Positions 1 to 6,017 of a DNA stretch of 6,017 nucleotides are shown here, piece by piece (positions within the stretch are counted from its first letter, which is position 1; each line of letters begins with the position of its first letter). The DNA comes from DASSHC01 sp035693105. Lineage in GTDB: Bacteria > Chloroflexota > Chloroflexia > Thermomicrobiales > Thermomicrobiaceae. The notes below the pieces were generated by a model. The model did no database searches, was not told where the DNA came from, and saw only the letters and a program-made list of their open reading frames with translations. The stretch is from NCBI GenBank assembly GCA_035693105.1, contig DASSHC010000504.1:1-6017 (forward strand), in the 5' to 3' direction. Made by a program: the position numbers and the translations under genes.

Positions 1-630
1 GAGCCGGTGGCCGGCTGGCAGCCGGAAGCCTACCTGCGCTTCCCGGCCCGGCCGGTGCCGCTCTACCTCGGCGCCTTCGGGCCCAGGATGCTCCAGCTCG
101 CCGGCGAGCTGGCCGACGGGGTTCTGCCCCTCCTCTTCCCACCCGAGCACATCGAGACGGTTCTGCCGCTGATCGCGCGGGGAGCGGCGCGGGCCGGCCG
201 CTCGCTGGCGGAGATCGACGTGGCGGCCTGCGTCTGGTGCTCGGTGGCCGAGGATCGCGCCGCCGCCGAGGACGCGCTCAAGGACAAGATCGCCTACTAC
301 GGCCACGCCCTCGGCCCGCTGATCTGGGACCGGCTGGGGCTGACCCAGGCCGATTTCCGCCCCATCGAGCACGCGCTGATGACCGAGCGCAACCCGGCCA
401 AGGCCCGCGCGCTGGTGGACGAGCGCATGCTGCGCATCGGCGTCGTCGGCACACCGGCCGACCTCATCGACCGGCTGCGGGGGTTGGTGGCGCGCGGCGT
501 CCGCCACCTCAGCTTCGGCCCGCCGCTCGGCCCCGACGTAGCCGCAGCCGTGGCGGCCATCGGCCGCGAGGTGATCCCGTACTTTCGGGAACAAGAGGAG
601 ACTGCCGAGTGGGGTACTCGGCAGTGCTGA
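1..630 (+). CDS. LLM class F420-dependent oxidoreductase, C-terminal part (5' end outside window)
   Basis: The frame is open from base 1 and ends at TGA 628-630, giving 209 visible residues. LLM-class enzymes are usually about 300-350 residues, so roughly the C-terminal two thirds are present; a GTG at 7 is internal. The recognisable stretch is P-[VL]-YLGAFGPRMLQLAGELADGV near residues 19-41, the typical second half of the TIM-barrel of bacterial luciferase-like flavin/F420 oxidoreductases. A closing segment with GTPADLIDRLRGLVARGVRHLSFG (about 148-171) follows, as in methylene-tetrahydromethanopterin-reductase-like members. Such enzymes transfer hydride with reduced F420 or FMN in the cytoplasm; the substrate cannot be read from sequence. 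The gene converges on another LLM-class gene 112 bases away. Its last codons lie inside a perfect 10-bp inverted repeat (601-625), so the C-terminal residues are shaped by that hairpin. Family assignment is firm; cofactor choice (F420 versus FMN) is inference. Confidence 0.88.
   Translation, partial: EPVAGWQPEAYLRFPARPVPLYLGAFGPRMLQLAGELADGVLPLLFPPEHIETVLPLIARGAARAGRSLAEIDVAACVWCSVAEDRAAAEDALKDKIAYYGHALGPLIWDRLGLTQADFRPIEHALMTERNPAKARALVDERMLRIGVVGTPADLIDRLRGLVARGVRHLSFGPPLGPDVAAAVAAIGREVIPYFREQEETAEWGTRQC
601..625. terminator. Perfect 10-bp hairpin over the 3' end of the first LLM gene
   Basis: ACTGCCGAGT (601-610) and ACTCGGCAGT (616-625) are perfectly complementary around a GGGGT loop, and the stop codon of the upstream gene follows at 628. 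On the + strand no T-run follows. Read on the minus strand, the hairpin is followed by a pyrimidine tract (CTCCTCTTGTTC, complement of 588-599), so it fits better as a weak intrinsic terminator for transcripts leaving the minus-strand gene at 742-1647. It may also act as a 3'-end stabilising structure for the upstream gene. The hairpin is directly visible; the function is inferred. Confidence 0.55.
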
Positions 631-675
631 GGAAGTGAAGGGGGAATGGTGGGGTTGGTCACGCTTCGTAGTCTG

Positions 676-709
676 AGGCCGCTCCCTGAAAACGGGGTGA
701 AAGCGGCCT
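676..709. terminator. Intergenic hairpin between convergent genes (possible bidirectional terminator)
   Basis: AGGCCGCT (676-683) pairs perfectly with AGCGGCCT (702-709). Inside the loop CCC (684-686) can pair with GGG (694-696), leaving an A-rich apical loop and a small bulge on the 3' side. It sits in the 111-base gap between two convergent genes, the expected place for a shared terminator. Neither side has a clear T-run, so termination would be Rho-assisted or imperfect. Confidence 0.45.
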
Positions 710-741
710 GAAACGTTGCTGAGCAAATTGTGCTGGCGATC

Positions 742-1647
742 CTAACCACCCAGAGTCAGCCGCACCTGGGGCGCGACCTGGGCGGCGAAGACCTCGATCT
801 GTTCAAGCTGGCGCTCGCCCAGCGGCCAGAAGATGAAGGTGTCCATACGATGAGCCTGGTAGAGGTCGACCAGGTGCGCTACCCAGCCATCGACCGGGAG
901 GAGCGGTGTGCCGGGGCGCAGGTCAGCCTGTGAGTTGGGGTGGCCGGGGAGATCGATGGCGCCCATCAGGTTGTAGCCGCGCCGGATCGCTTCCGGCGGG
1001 CGCCCGGCCTGCGCCGCGCCCTGGTCGATGAGCCCATTGGCCCAGGCCAGGCGCTCCTGTGGCACATAGCCGTTCGAGACGAAGACACCGTCGGCCAGCC
1101 GGCCGGTCAGCCGCAACATGCGCGGCTTGGTAGCGCCGACCCAGATGCGCATCGGGTGCGCCGGGGCCGGCCCGAAGCGGGTGCCCGTGAGCTGGTAGTG
1201 CTCGCCGCTGAAGCTGAAGCTGCGCTCGGCCCGCCAGAGCCCGCGAATCAGCTCGATCGCCTCGGCGAAGTCCTCCACTAGCTCGCTCAGGGGAGGTCGC
1301 CGGCCGCCGAAGGCCGCGATGGCCGCCTCGTAGCCGCCCGCGCCGATCCCCAGCTCGATCCGCCCACCGGCGAGCACATCGAGCGAGGCGGCCGCCTTGG
1401 CCAGCATCGCCGGCGGCCGCAGCGGCAGCGGCGAGACGTTGGAGCCGAGGTGCAGCCGCTCGGTGCGCGCCGCCAGCATGGCCAGCAGCGTCCAGGTATC
1501 GAAGAAGTGGGGGATGTAGGGGTGATCCTGGCAGGTGGCCAGGTCGAGCCCCGCCCGGTCGGCGATCGCGGCCCGCTGGAAGCTCTCCTCCTGCCGCTCG
1601 ATCGCCGGGTCGATGTTGATCCCCAGCAGCGGCGCCGGCTGTGTCAT
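742..1647 (-). CDS. LLM class F420-dependent oxidoreductase (complete)
   Basis: This encodes a 301-residue luciferase-like TIM-barrel oxidoreductase, normal for the class. Visible landmarks are DHPYIP at 41-46 (N-terminal active-site region), LGSNVSPLPLRPPA at 67-80, LDVLAGGRIELGIGAG at 89-104 (the most conserved barrel segment), and a W-V-G-A-x-K-PRMLRLTGRLADGV stretch at 159-178. The last matches the same region of the gene at 1-630. Family members use F420H2 or FMNH2 for cytoplasmic hydride transfer; the substrate is unknown. The ATG at 1647-1645 is preferred: a perfect AGGAGGTGA (minus strand, 1667-1659) ends 11 bases before it. The GTG at 1662 lies inside that ribosome binding site and is unlikely to start translation. 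The gene is convergent with the LLM fragment upstream and divergent from the small ORF at 1958. The two LLM proteins look like distant paralogues, not a recent duplication. Confidence 0.92.
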   Translation of the reverse strand: MTQPAPLLGINIDPAIERQEESFQRAAIADRAGLDLATCQDHPYIPHFFDTWTLLAMLAARTERLHLGSNVSPLPLRPPAMLAKAAASLDVLAGGRIELGIGAGGYEAAIAAFGGRRPPLSELVEDFAEAIELIRGLWRAERSFSFSGEHYQLTGTRFGPAPAHPMRIWVGATKPRMLRLTGRLADGVFVSNGYVPQERLAWANGLIDQGAAQAGRPPEAIRRGYNLMGAIDLPGHPNSQADLRPGTPLLPVDGWVAHLVDLYQAHRMDTFIFWPLGERQLEQIEVFAAQVAPQVRLTLGG

Positions 1648-1658
1648 CTGGTTGGCCC

Positions 1659-1667
1659 TCACCTCCT
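1659..1667 (-). promoter_or_regulatory. Shine-Dalgarno of the minus-strand LLM gene
   Basis: AGGAGGTGA on the minus strand is a full match to the anti-SD complement. Its spacing to the ATG at 1647 (11 bases from the end of the match) is slightly long. It overlaps the alternative GTG at 1662, which argues against that earlier start. Confidence 0.75.
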
Positions 1668-1957
1668 ACCCAATCGACCGGCCACGGCGGCTGATCCCGC
1701 GCCTGCCCTCGGGATCGATCATACCCGAGCACCCCGGCGAGCGCCCGCCGCACGCGCTGCCCCGTGGCCGAGCCGGGACGAGGTACTACGGCCGCGAAGT
1801 ACGTCTAGCCATAACGTACCTGCCGGCTCTAGGCGATATTCCCCAGGCGGTAGCGGGAAGATAGTCGCGGATTGCGGGGTACACGGGACCAGCACATGCT
1901 CGATAGTGAGCTTGAGGGATGCTAGGGGGCTCAGCCCGACAATTGAGGAGAAGCGCG
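1668..1957. other. Divergent intergenic region with inverted repeats
   Basis: No convincing gene lies between the minus-strand LLM gene and the small + strand ORF; frames open here have no ribosome binding site or family signal. Apart from the possible promoter at 1708-1729, the clearest structure is GTACGT (1799-1804) and ACGTAC (1814-1819), a perfect inverted repeat with a 9-base spacer, the geometry of a dimeric regulator site. I could not identify a convincing -35/-10 pair for the + strand gene in 1800-1945. The region is visibly richer in A/T than its neighbours from about 1785 to 1945, as expected for a promoter region. Confidence 0.4.
1708..1729 (-). promoter_or_regulatory. Possible -10 element inside an inverted repeat (minus-strand LLM gene)
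   Basis: On the minus strand TATGAT (1723-1718) matches TATAAT at five of six positions and lies about 70 bases upstream of the ATG at 1647. It is flanked by CTCGGG (1708-1713) and CCCGAG (1724-1729), an inverted repeat with a 10-base spacer that also contains the palindrome ATCGAT. This placement would suit an operator over the -10 box. No convincing -35 is visible, so both promoter and operator are tentative. Confidence 0.3.
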
Positions 1958-2320
1958 ATGAGCGACGCCTTTCGCCGGCATCTGATCAGCCTGCGCGAGC
2001 AGGTCACGGTCTCGGTCGAACTCGCCGCGCAGGCCTCACGCGAGTACCACGAGGTCTGGAGCCAGCGCAAGGGGCTCGCGACGCGCCTGGGCTCGCTGGA
2101 GCCGGAGGCTGACGGACTGGAGAACTTGCGCCGCCGGGAGATGCTCTATCTCGGCGAGGCAGCCGCACTCCAGTGGATCCTGGGCCGGCTCGATCAACTG
2201 GTCGCCGAGCTCGAACCGGGGCAGACCACGGACGACCGCCTGATGCACGAGCGCAGCCGCGAGCCGGGCAGGGAGCCGGCGGAAGACGCGCGGCCGGACG
2301 CCGCGATCGTCCACGACTAG
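1958..2320 (+). CDS. Hypothetical 120-residue helical protein
   Basis: I do not recognise this family. The ATG at 1958 is supported by GAGGAG at 1945-1950 with a 7-base spacer; the frame is open upstream, but earlier starts lack such a site. The 120-residue product is charged, Cys-free and has no signal peptide or membrane segment, so it should be cytoplasmic. Residues about 5-45 and 55-87 look like two amphipathic helices rich in Leu, Arg and Glu, separated by a GSLEPEAD turn; the second contains ENLRRREMLYLGEAAALQWILGRL-like alternation. The last 30 residues (from about 90) are Arg/Glu/Asp/Pro-rich and probably disordered. A helical hairpin that oligomerises or binds a partner is plausible, but no function can be assigned. 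prfC starts 96 bases downstream on the same strand and may be partly co-transcribed, although it has a promoter-like element of its own. Confidence 0.75.
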   Translation: MSDAFRRHLISLREQVTVSVELAAQASREYHEVWSQRKGLATRLGSLEPEADGLENLRRREMLYLGEAAALQWILGRLDQLVAELEPGQTTDDRLMHERSREPGREPAEDARPDAAIVHD

Positions 2321-2352
2321 CGCGCCGGACCGCTCCTCGGGCCGGACGCGCT

Positions 2353-2361
2353 TGGTACAAT
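2353..2361 (+). promoter_or_regulatory. Extended -10-like promoter element for prfC
   Basis: TGGTACAAT (2353-2361) matches the extended -10 form TGnTAnAAT with five of six -10 bases. It stands in a short A/T-richer island (2352-2370) within very GC-rich sequence, 33 bases after the stop of the small ORF and about 55 bases before the prfC GTG. No recognisable -35 lies 17 bases upstream, which extended -10 promoters tolerate. Confidence 0.45.
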
Positions 2362-2404
2362 TGACTGTTTGGGCGCGTGGTGGGCGCGCCGCGCGATCCG
2401 ACCC

Positions 2405-2410
2405 GAGGAG
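2405..2410 (+). promoter_or_regulatory. Ribosome binding site deciding the prfC start
   Basis: GAGGAG lies 6 bases before the GTG at 2417. The alternative in-frame TTG at 2369 would add 16 residues (including WWARRA) that are not expected for RF3 and has no such site, so GTG 2417 is chosen. Confidence 0.8.
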
Positions 2411-2416
2411 CACCAG

Positions 2417-4045
<1,629 letters not shown>

Positions 4046-4100
4046 CGTCCGGTACCCAGTTCCCAGCCCGACCTTCCCGTCCTGATCTCCCGCGCCCGCG

Positions 4101-4114
4101 GAGCCGAACGGCTC
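4101..4114 (+). terminator. Weak hairpin after prfC
   Basis: GAGCC (4101-4105) pairs with GGCTC (4110-4114) across a GAAC loop, 55 bases after the prfC stop and before the riboswitch leader. There is no T-run. It may mark the prfC 3' end or simply be a small leader hairpin; the transcript start of the riboswitch mRNA is unknown. Confidence 0.25.
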
Positions 4115-4153
4115 TCCTGCGAACGCCGCCTCATCCGTATCCTGAGAGCAAGA

Positions 4154-4171
4154 GTGATCTCGGGAGATCAC
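4154..4171 (+). promoter_or_regulatory. Anti-P1 hairpin of the riboswitch (near-palindrome)
   Basis: GTGATCTC (4154-4161) and GAGATCAC (4164-4171) are perfectly complementary around GG. In RNA the innermost pairs would open, leaving a stem of about 7 bp. Its 3' arm shares 4164-4169 with the 5' strand of riboswitch P1 (4162-4169), so the two cannot coexist. It could serve as the ligand-free anti-P1 partner. As DNA, it could alternatively be a dimeric regulator site. Confidence 0.5.
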
Positions 4172-4264
4172 GACAAAGGCACACTCGGCGAAAGCCGGGG
4201 CCGCAAAGCGACAGGTCTACCGCCCATCACCGGGCCACGACGGCTGCGCTACCGAAGGTCTCCC
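4162..4264 (+). promoter_or_regulatory. Cyclic di-GMP-I (GEMM-I) riboswitch aptamer
   Basis: Sequence and fold match class I c-di-GMP riboswitches. P1 is GGGAGATC (4162-4169) with GGTCTCCC (4257-4264), 8 bp with one G-U. ACAAAGGCA leads into P2, CTCGGC (4184-4189) with GCCGGG (4194-4199), closed by a GAAA tetraloop (4190-4193). The hallmark CGCAAAGC box is at 4202-4209. P3 is GCG-A-CAG (4208-4214) with CTGCGC (4244-4249), an internal loop with GGTCTAC and CCACGA that resembles the usual tetraloop receptor, and GCCC (4222-4225) with GGGC (4232-4235). The 3' strand ends in the typical CTACCGAAGG. By hand alignment to the Vibrio Vc2 aptamer, the ligand-contacting G20 and A47 correspond to G4178 and A4205. 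Retained G20 favours c-di-GMP over the cGAMP-selective G20A variants. Deviations include GGCACACT where GGCAAACC is usual. Confidence 0.87.
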
Positions 4265-4299
4265 TCTTTGTTTGGCCGGAATGGCGAGCAAGAGGGAGA
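4259..4299 (+). promoter_or_regulatory. Riboswitch expression platform: RBS-masking helix
   Basis: TCTCCCTCTT (4259-4268) is perfectly complementary to AAGAGGGAGA (4290-4299), a 10-bp helix with a 21-base loop. The right arm contains the purine-rich ribosome binding site (GAGG/GGAG, 4292-4298) of the ATG at 4305. The left arm shares TCTCCC (4259-4264) with the 3' strand of P1, so P1 formation removes six of the ten pairs. No T-run follows, so this is a translational rather than an intrinsic-terminator platform. The predicted outcome is that ligand binding turns translation on. Confidence 0.7.
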
Positions 4300-4304
4300 A
4301 AGTC

Positions 4305-5993
4305 ATGCTCTTCACACCTCCGGGTCCAGGCGTCTTGCCACCCTCGCGATGGGCCGAGCTCGACGTTCCGAGCCGCGGTATCGTCGCGAGAGGAGCGACC
4401 GTGCGCGACACGAGCGTCAGCGGCAGACAGCGGAAGTATTGGTGGCAGGGCCGGTGGCGGTTCCTGACCATCGGAGTCCTGCTCCTGTGCATGCCGTTGC
4501 TGGGGATCATGCCGACTGCCGCGGCACCGCCCGACAACGGGCCGCACGCCGACGCCGGGCTGCTGCACCAGGCAGCCGGGAATCCCAATCAGATCTTCCG
4601 CGTCATCATCCAGGGCAAGGGCAACCACGGCCGCGCGGCGGCGGAGCACGCGGCGGCCGCCGCGGGCGGCGCCAAGCTCAATGATGTCGCGGACATGGGC
4701 GTGGTGATGCAGTTGCCGGGCAAGGCGCTGGCCGCGCTGGCCAAGCACAAGGACATCAAGTACATCAGCCTCGACTCCCCGGTGCAACCGACGGCGTGCT
4801 CCAGCTCGGGGCCGGTCAACTCATGCAGCCTGACGACTCTCTACCCACAGGCCAGCAACGCCACCGGCCTCTGGCCGAGCGGGTTGACCGGCAAGGGAAT
4901 CGGAGTCGCGGTCGTCGATACCGGCGTTTCCGCCAAGCCCGATTTCGATAACCGTCTCGTGGCCAGCCAGAAGTTCAGCTCGACGACCACCAACCAGAAC
5001 GACGGCTACGGCCACGGCACGCACGTCGCCGGGATCATCGCCGGCAACTCCTGGAGCAGCTCCAACAGCTCGGTGCGCGGCCTCTACATCGGCGTCGCGC
5101 CGCAGGCCAACATCGTCAACGTCAAGGTCGCCGACGACACCGGCATGGCCTACACCTCCGACATCGTCAACGGGATCGACTGGGTTATCGCCAACCGCGA
5201 CCGCTACAACATCCGCGTGCTCAATCTCTCGATGGAGCAGAGCACCCCCGAGAGCTATCACACCTCGATCCTCGATGCGGAGGTCGAGAAGGCCTGGTTC
5301 AATGGCATCATGGTCGTGGTCGCGGCCGGCAACAACGGCCCCCTCACGGCCTTCTACCCGCCGATGAACGATCCCTTCGTGATCACCGTCGGCGCGGCGG
5401 ACGTGAACAACACCGCCGACCAGCACGACGACTTCCTGGCGCCCTGGTCGAGCTACGGCGTGACGCAGGACGGCATCGTCAAGCCCGACCTGGTGGCGCC
5501 CGGCCGCGTGATGTACTCGGTGCTGGCCAGCAAGAGCGTCGTGCTGGCCCAGGAGTTCCCCAGCCGGATCACCCCGGACGGCAACTACATCTGGCTCAGC
5601 GGCACCTCGATGGCGGCCCCGGTCGTCTCGGGTGTGGCCGCGCTGATCTTCCAGGCGCACCCCGAGTACACCAACGACCAAGTCAAGTGGCTCATGATGC
5701 AGACGGCCACGCCGCCCCCGCTGCTGGCGCTCGGCATGGGCGCCGGTGAGGTGAATGCCACGGCCGCGGCCGGCTATAGCGGCACGCCAGGCTACGCCAA
5801 CCAGGGGCTGCTGATCAGCCTGCAGTTGCTCGGGCCGAACGGCGCGACCAGCTACGATCTGAACACGAGCTCGTCCTCCTGGAGCAGCTCGTCGTGGTCG
5901 TCGTCCTCGTGGAGTAGCTCGTCCTGGAGCAGCTCGTCGTGGTCCTCGTCCTCCTGGTCGTCCTCATCCTGGAGCAGCTCGACCGCGCAGTAG
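4305..5993 (+). CDS. Secreted subtilisin-like serine protease (S8) with Ser/Trp repeat tail
   Basis: This encodes a 562-residue pre-pro-subtilase. Numbering from ATG 4305: basic stretch RQRK at 41-44, hydrophobic signal core about 53-69, likely cleavage near PTAAA (70-74), inhibitor_I9-like propeptide about 97-160 (FRVIIQG ... KYISLDSPV). The S8 domain spans about 185-490 with catalytic Asp205 (VVDTG), His237 (GHGTHVAG), oxyanion Asn343 (AAGNNG) and Ser435 (SGTSMAAP). All are present, so the enzyme should be active after propeptide removal. Cys165 and Cys174 could form a disulfide near the mature N-terminus. Residues 522-556 are seven SSSSW repeats, ending SSSTAQ. There is no LPXTG motif or C-terminal membrane anchor. 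Start choice is open. ATG 4305 carries the site masked by the riboswitch; GTG 4401 has AGGAG with a 5-base spacer and gives a more normal signal peptide (530 residues). The codons between them have lower G/C at third positions. Confidence 0.95.
   Translation: MLFTPPGPGVLPPSRWAELDVPSRGIVARGATVRDTSVSGRQRKYWWQGRWRFLTIGVLLLCMPLLGIMPTAAAPPDNGPHADAGLLHQAAGNPNQIFRVIIQGKGNHGRAAAEHAAAAAGGAKLNDVADMGVVMQLPGKALAALAKHKDIKYISLDSPVQPTACSSSGPVNSCSLTTLYPQASNATGLWPSGLTGKGIGVAVVDTGVSAKPDFDNRLVASQKFSSTTTNQNDGYGHGTHVAGIIAGNSWSSSNSSVRGLYIGVAPQANIVNVKVADDTGMAYTSDIVNGIDWVIANRDRYNIRVLNLSMEQSTPESYHTSILDAEVEKAWFNGIMVVVAAGNNGPLTAFYPPMNDPFVITVGAADVNNTADQHDDFLAPWSSYGVTQDGIVKPDLVAPGRVMYSVLASKSVVLAQEFPSRITPDGNYIWLSGTSMAAPVVSGVAALIFQAHPEYTNDQVKWLMMQTATPPPLLALGMGAGEVNATAAAGYSGTPGYANQGLLISLQLLGPNGATSYDLNTSSSSWSSSSWSSSSWSSSSWSSSSWSSSSWSSSSWSSSTAQ
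4343..4390 (+). promoter_or_regulatory. Hairpin next to the alternative GTG start
   Basis: CTCGCGA (4343-4349) pairs with TCGCGAG (4384-4390), enclosing a second stem GCTCG (4358-4362) with CGAGC (4369-4373). The outer stem ends at the first base before AGGAG (4391-4395), the binding site for GTG 4401. It could hinder ribosome loading at that start unless ribosomes translating from 4305 open it. The pairing is visible; the coupling idea is inference. Confidence 0.35.
4391..4403 (+). promoter_or_regulatory. Alternative ribosome binding site and GTG start of the protease
   Basis: AGGAG (4391-4395) lies 5 bases before an in-frame GTG (4401-4403). The product from here begins VRDTSVSGRQRKYWW, a conventional basic n-region of about 20 residues before the hydrophobic core, compared with over 50 residues from ATG 4305. 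This is at least as good a start by protein logic. Confidence 0.5.
5868..5972 (+). repeat. Seven in-frame 15-bp repeats encoding SSSSW
   Basis: Seven consecutive units each encode Ser-Ser-Ser-Ser-Trp without a single amino-acid deviation. Serine is written with both AGC/AGT and TCN codons, mixed within and between units. Units 2 and 5 are identical, and a 23-bp match (5877-5899 and 5922-5944) gives a partial 45-bp higher-order period. Codon divergence with perfect protein conservation points to selection on the peptide rather than a fresh slippage product. Confidence 0.92.
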
Positions 5994-6017
5994 CGACGGG
6001 CCCTCACCCCCAGCCCC
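5994..6017. other. C-rich sequence at the window edge, possible start of an intergenic repeat
   Basis: After the protease stop the sequence runs GGGCCCTCACCCCCAGCCCC to the end. C-rich strings of the form CCCTCACCCCCxxCCCC recur as intergenic repeats in many high-GC and Chloroflexota genomes (from memory, not searched). Only the first bases are in view, so a repeat cannot be confirmed; a terminator stem is also possible. Confidence 0.3.

Noticed and set aside
923..1753. 276-codon minus-strand open frame overlapping the LLM gene
   Set aside because: It is a frame-shifted reading of the real LLM gene, Arg/Ala/Gly-rich, without recognisable motifs.
1902..1907. GATAGT as a -10 box for the small ORF
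   Set aside because: The nearest TTG-type -35 (1872) is 24 bases away and the match is poor.
1450..2112. 220-codon + strand open frame across the divergent region
   Set aside because: It is antisense to the LLM start and out of frame with the small ORF at 1958. It has no ribosome binding site and contains no domain.
4138..4143. TATCCT as a -10 box for the riboswitch transcript
   Set aside because: It has only four of six matching bases, no -35 at suitable distance and no extended -10. It is too weak to annotate.
4189..4264. cGAMP-specific GEMM-Ib variant
   Set aside because: By hand alignment the key position (G20 of Vc2) is still G (4178), favouring c-di-GMP. This is not fully excluded, because the A-rich segment before it makes the alignment slightly ambiguous.
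4281..4283. ATG at 4281 as the protease start
   Set aside because: It lies in the loop of the RBS-masking helix with no properly spaced ribosome binding site. Starts at 4305 and 4401 are both better supported.
4259..4299. Riboswitch intrinsic terminator
   Set aside because: The 10-bp stem is not followed by a T-run; its right arm is the purine-rich ribosome binding site, which points to translational control.
4821..5681. 286-codon minus-strand open frame
   Set aside because: It is antisense to the subtilase catalytic domain. Its composition (Val/Asp/His/Arg-rich, repetitive) is typical of a shadow frame.
5868..5972. CRISPR array or recent microsatellite
   Set aside because: The 15-bp units are in frame, encode an exact pentapeptide, have no spacers, and differ at synonymous positions.

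Overview
The window is strongly GC-rich, with third codon positions mostly G or C. It uses GTG as well as ATG starts behind clear GAGGAG/AGGAGG-type ribosome binding sites, and carries two enzymes of the luciferase-like (LLM) F420-dependent class. F420-type LLM enzymes, a bacterial RF3, a c-di-GMP-I riboswitch and a subtilase with a Ser/Trp repeat tail would fit a Thermomicrobia-like Chloroflexota, with a high-GC actinobacterium as the main alternative. That placement is inference; no rRNA or other phylogenetic marker is present.

Layout. Positions 1-630 (+) are the 3' end of an LLM-class oxidoreductase whose start lies outside the window. It converges on a second, complete LLM-class gene at 742-1647 (-). 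The gap between them and the end of the first gene hold two strong hairpins (601-625 and 676-709) that probably end transcription from both sides. A roughly 310-base divergent intergenic region (1648-1957) follows, with inverted repeats and a possible promoter for the minus-strand gene. Next on the + strand come a 120-residue helical protein of unknown function (1958-2320) and prfC, encoding peptide chain release factor 3 (2417-4045). prfC has its own extended -10-like element at 2353-2361.

The most interesting part is 4154-5993. A class I cyclic-di-GMP (GEMM-I) riboswitch aptamer (4162-4264) precedes a secreted subtilisin-like protease (to 5993). The protease has a signal peptide, a probable I9-like propeptide, a complete Asp/His/Asn/Ser catalytic set, and a C-terminal tail of seven perfect Ser-Ser-Ser-Ser-Trp repeats. 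Around the aptamer are three overlapping helices: an anti-P1 hairpin, P1 itself, and a 10-bp helix that masks a ribosome binding site. They form mutually exclusive pairs, and the simplest reading is a translational ON switch: c-di-GMP stabilises P1 and frees the ribosome binding site. The window therefore appears to hold a c-di-GMP-controlled surface or secreted protease, plausibly part of a sessile/motile lifestyle switch.

The two LLM enzymes, the small ORF and prfC look like ordinary chromosomal genes, and nothing links them functionally to the protease. The last bases (about 6001-6017) look like the start of a C-rich intergenic repeat cut by the window edge.
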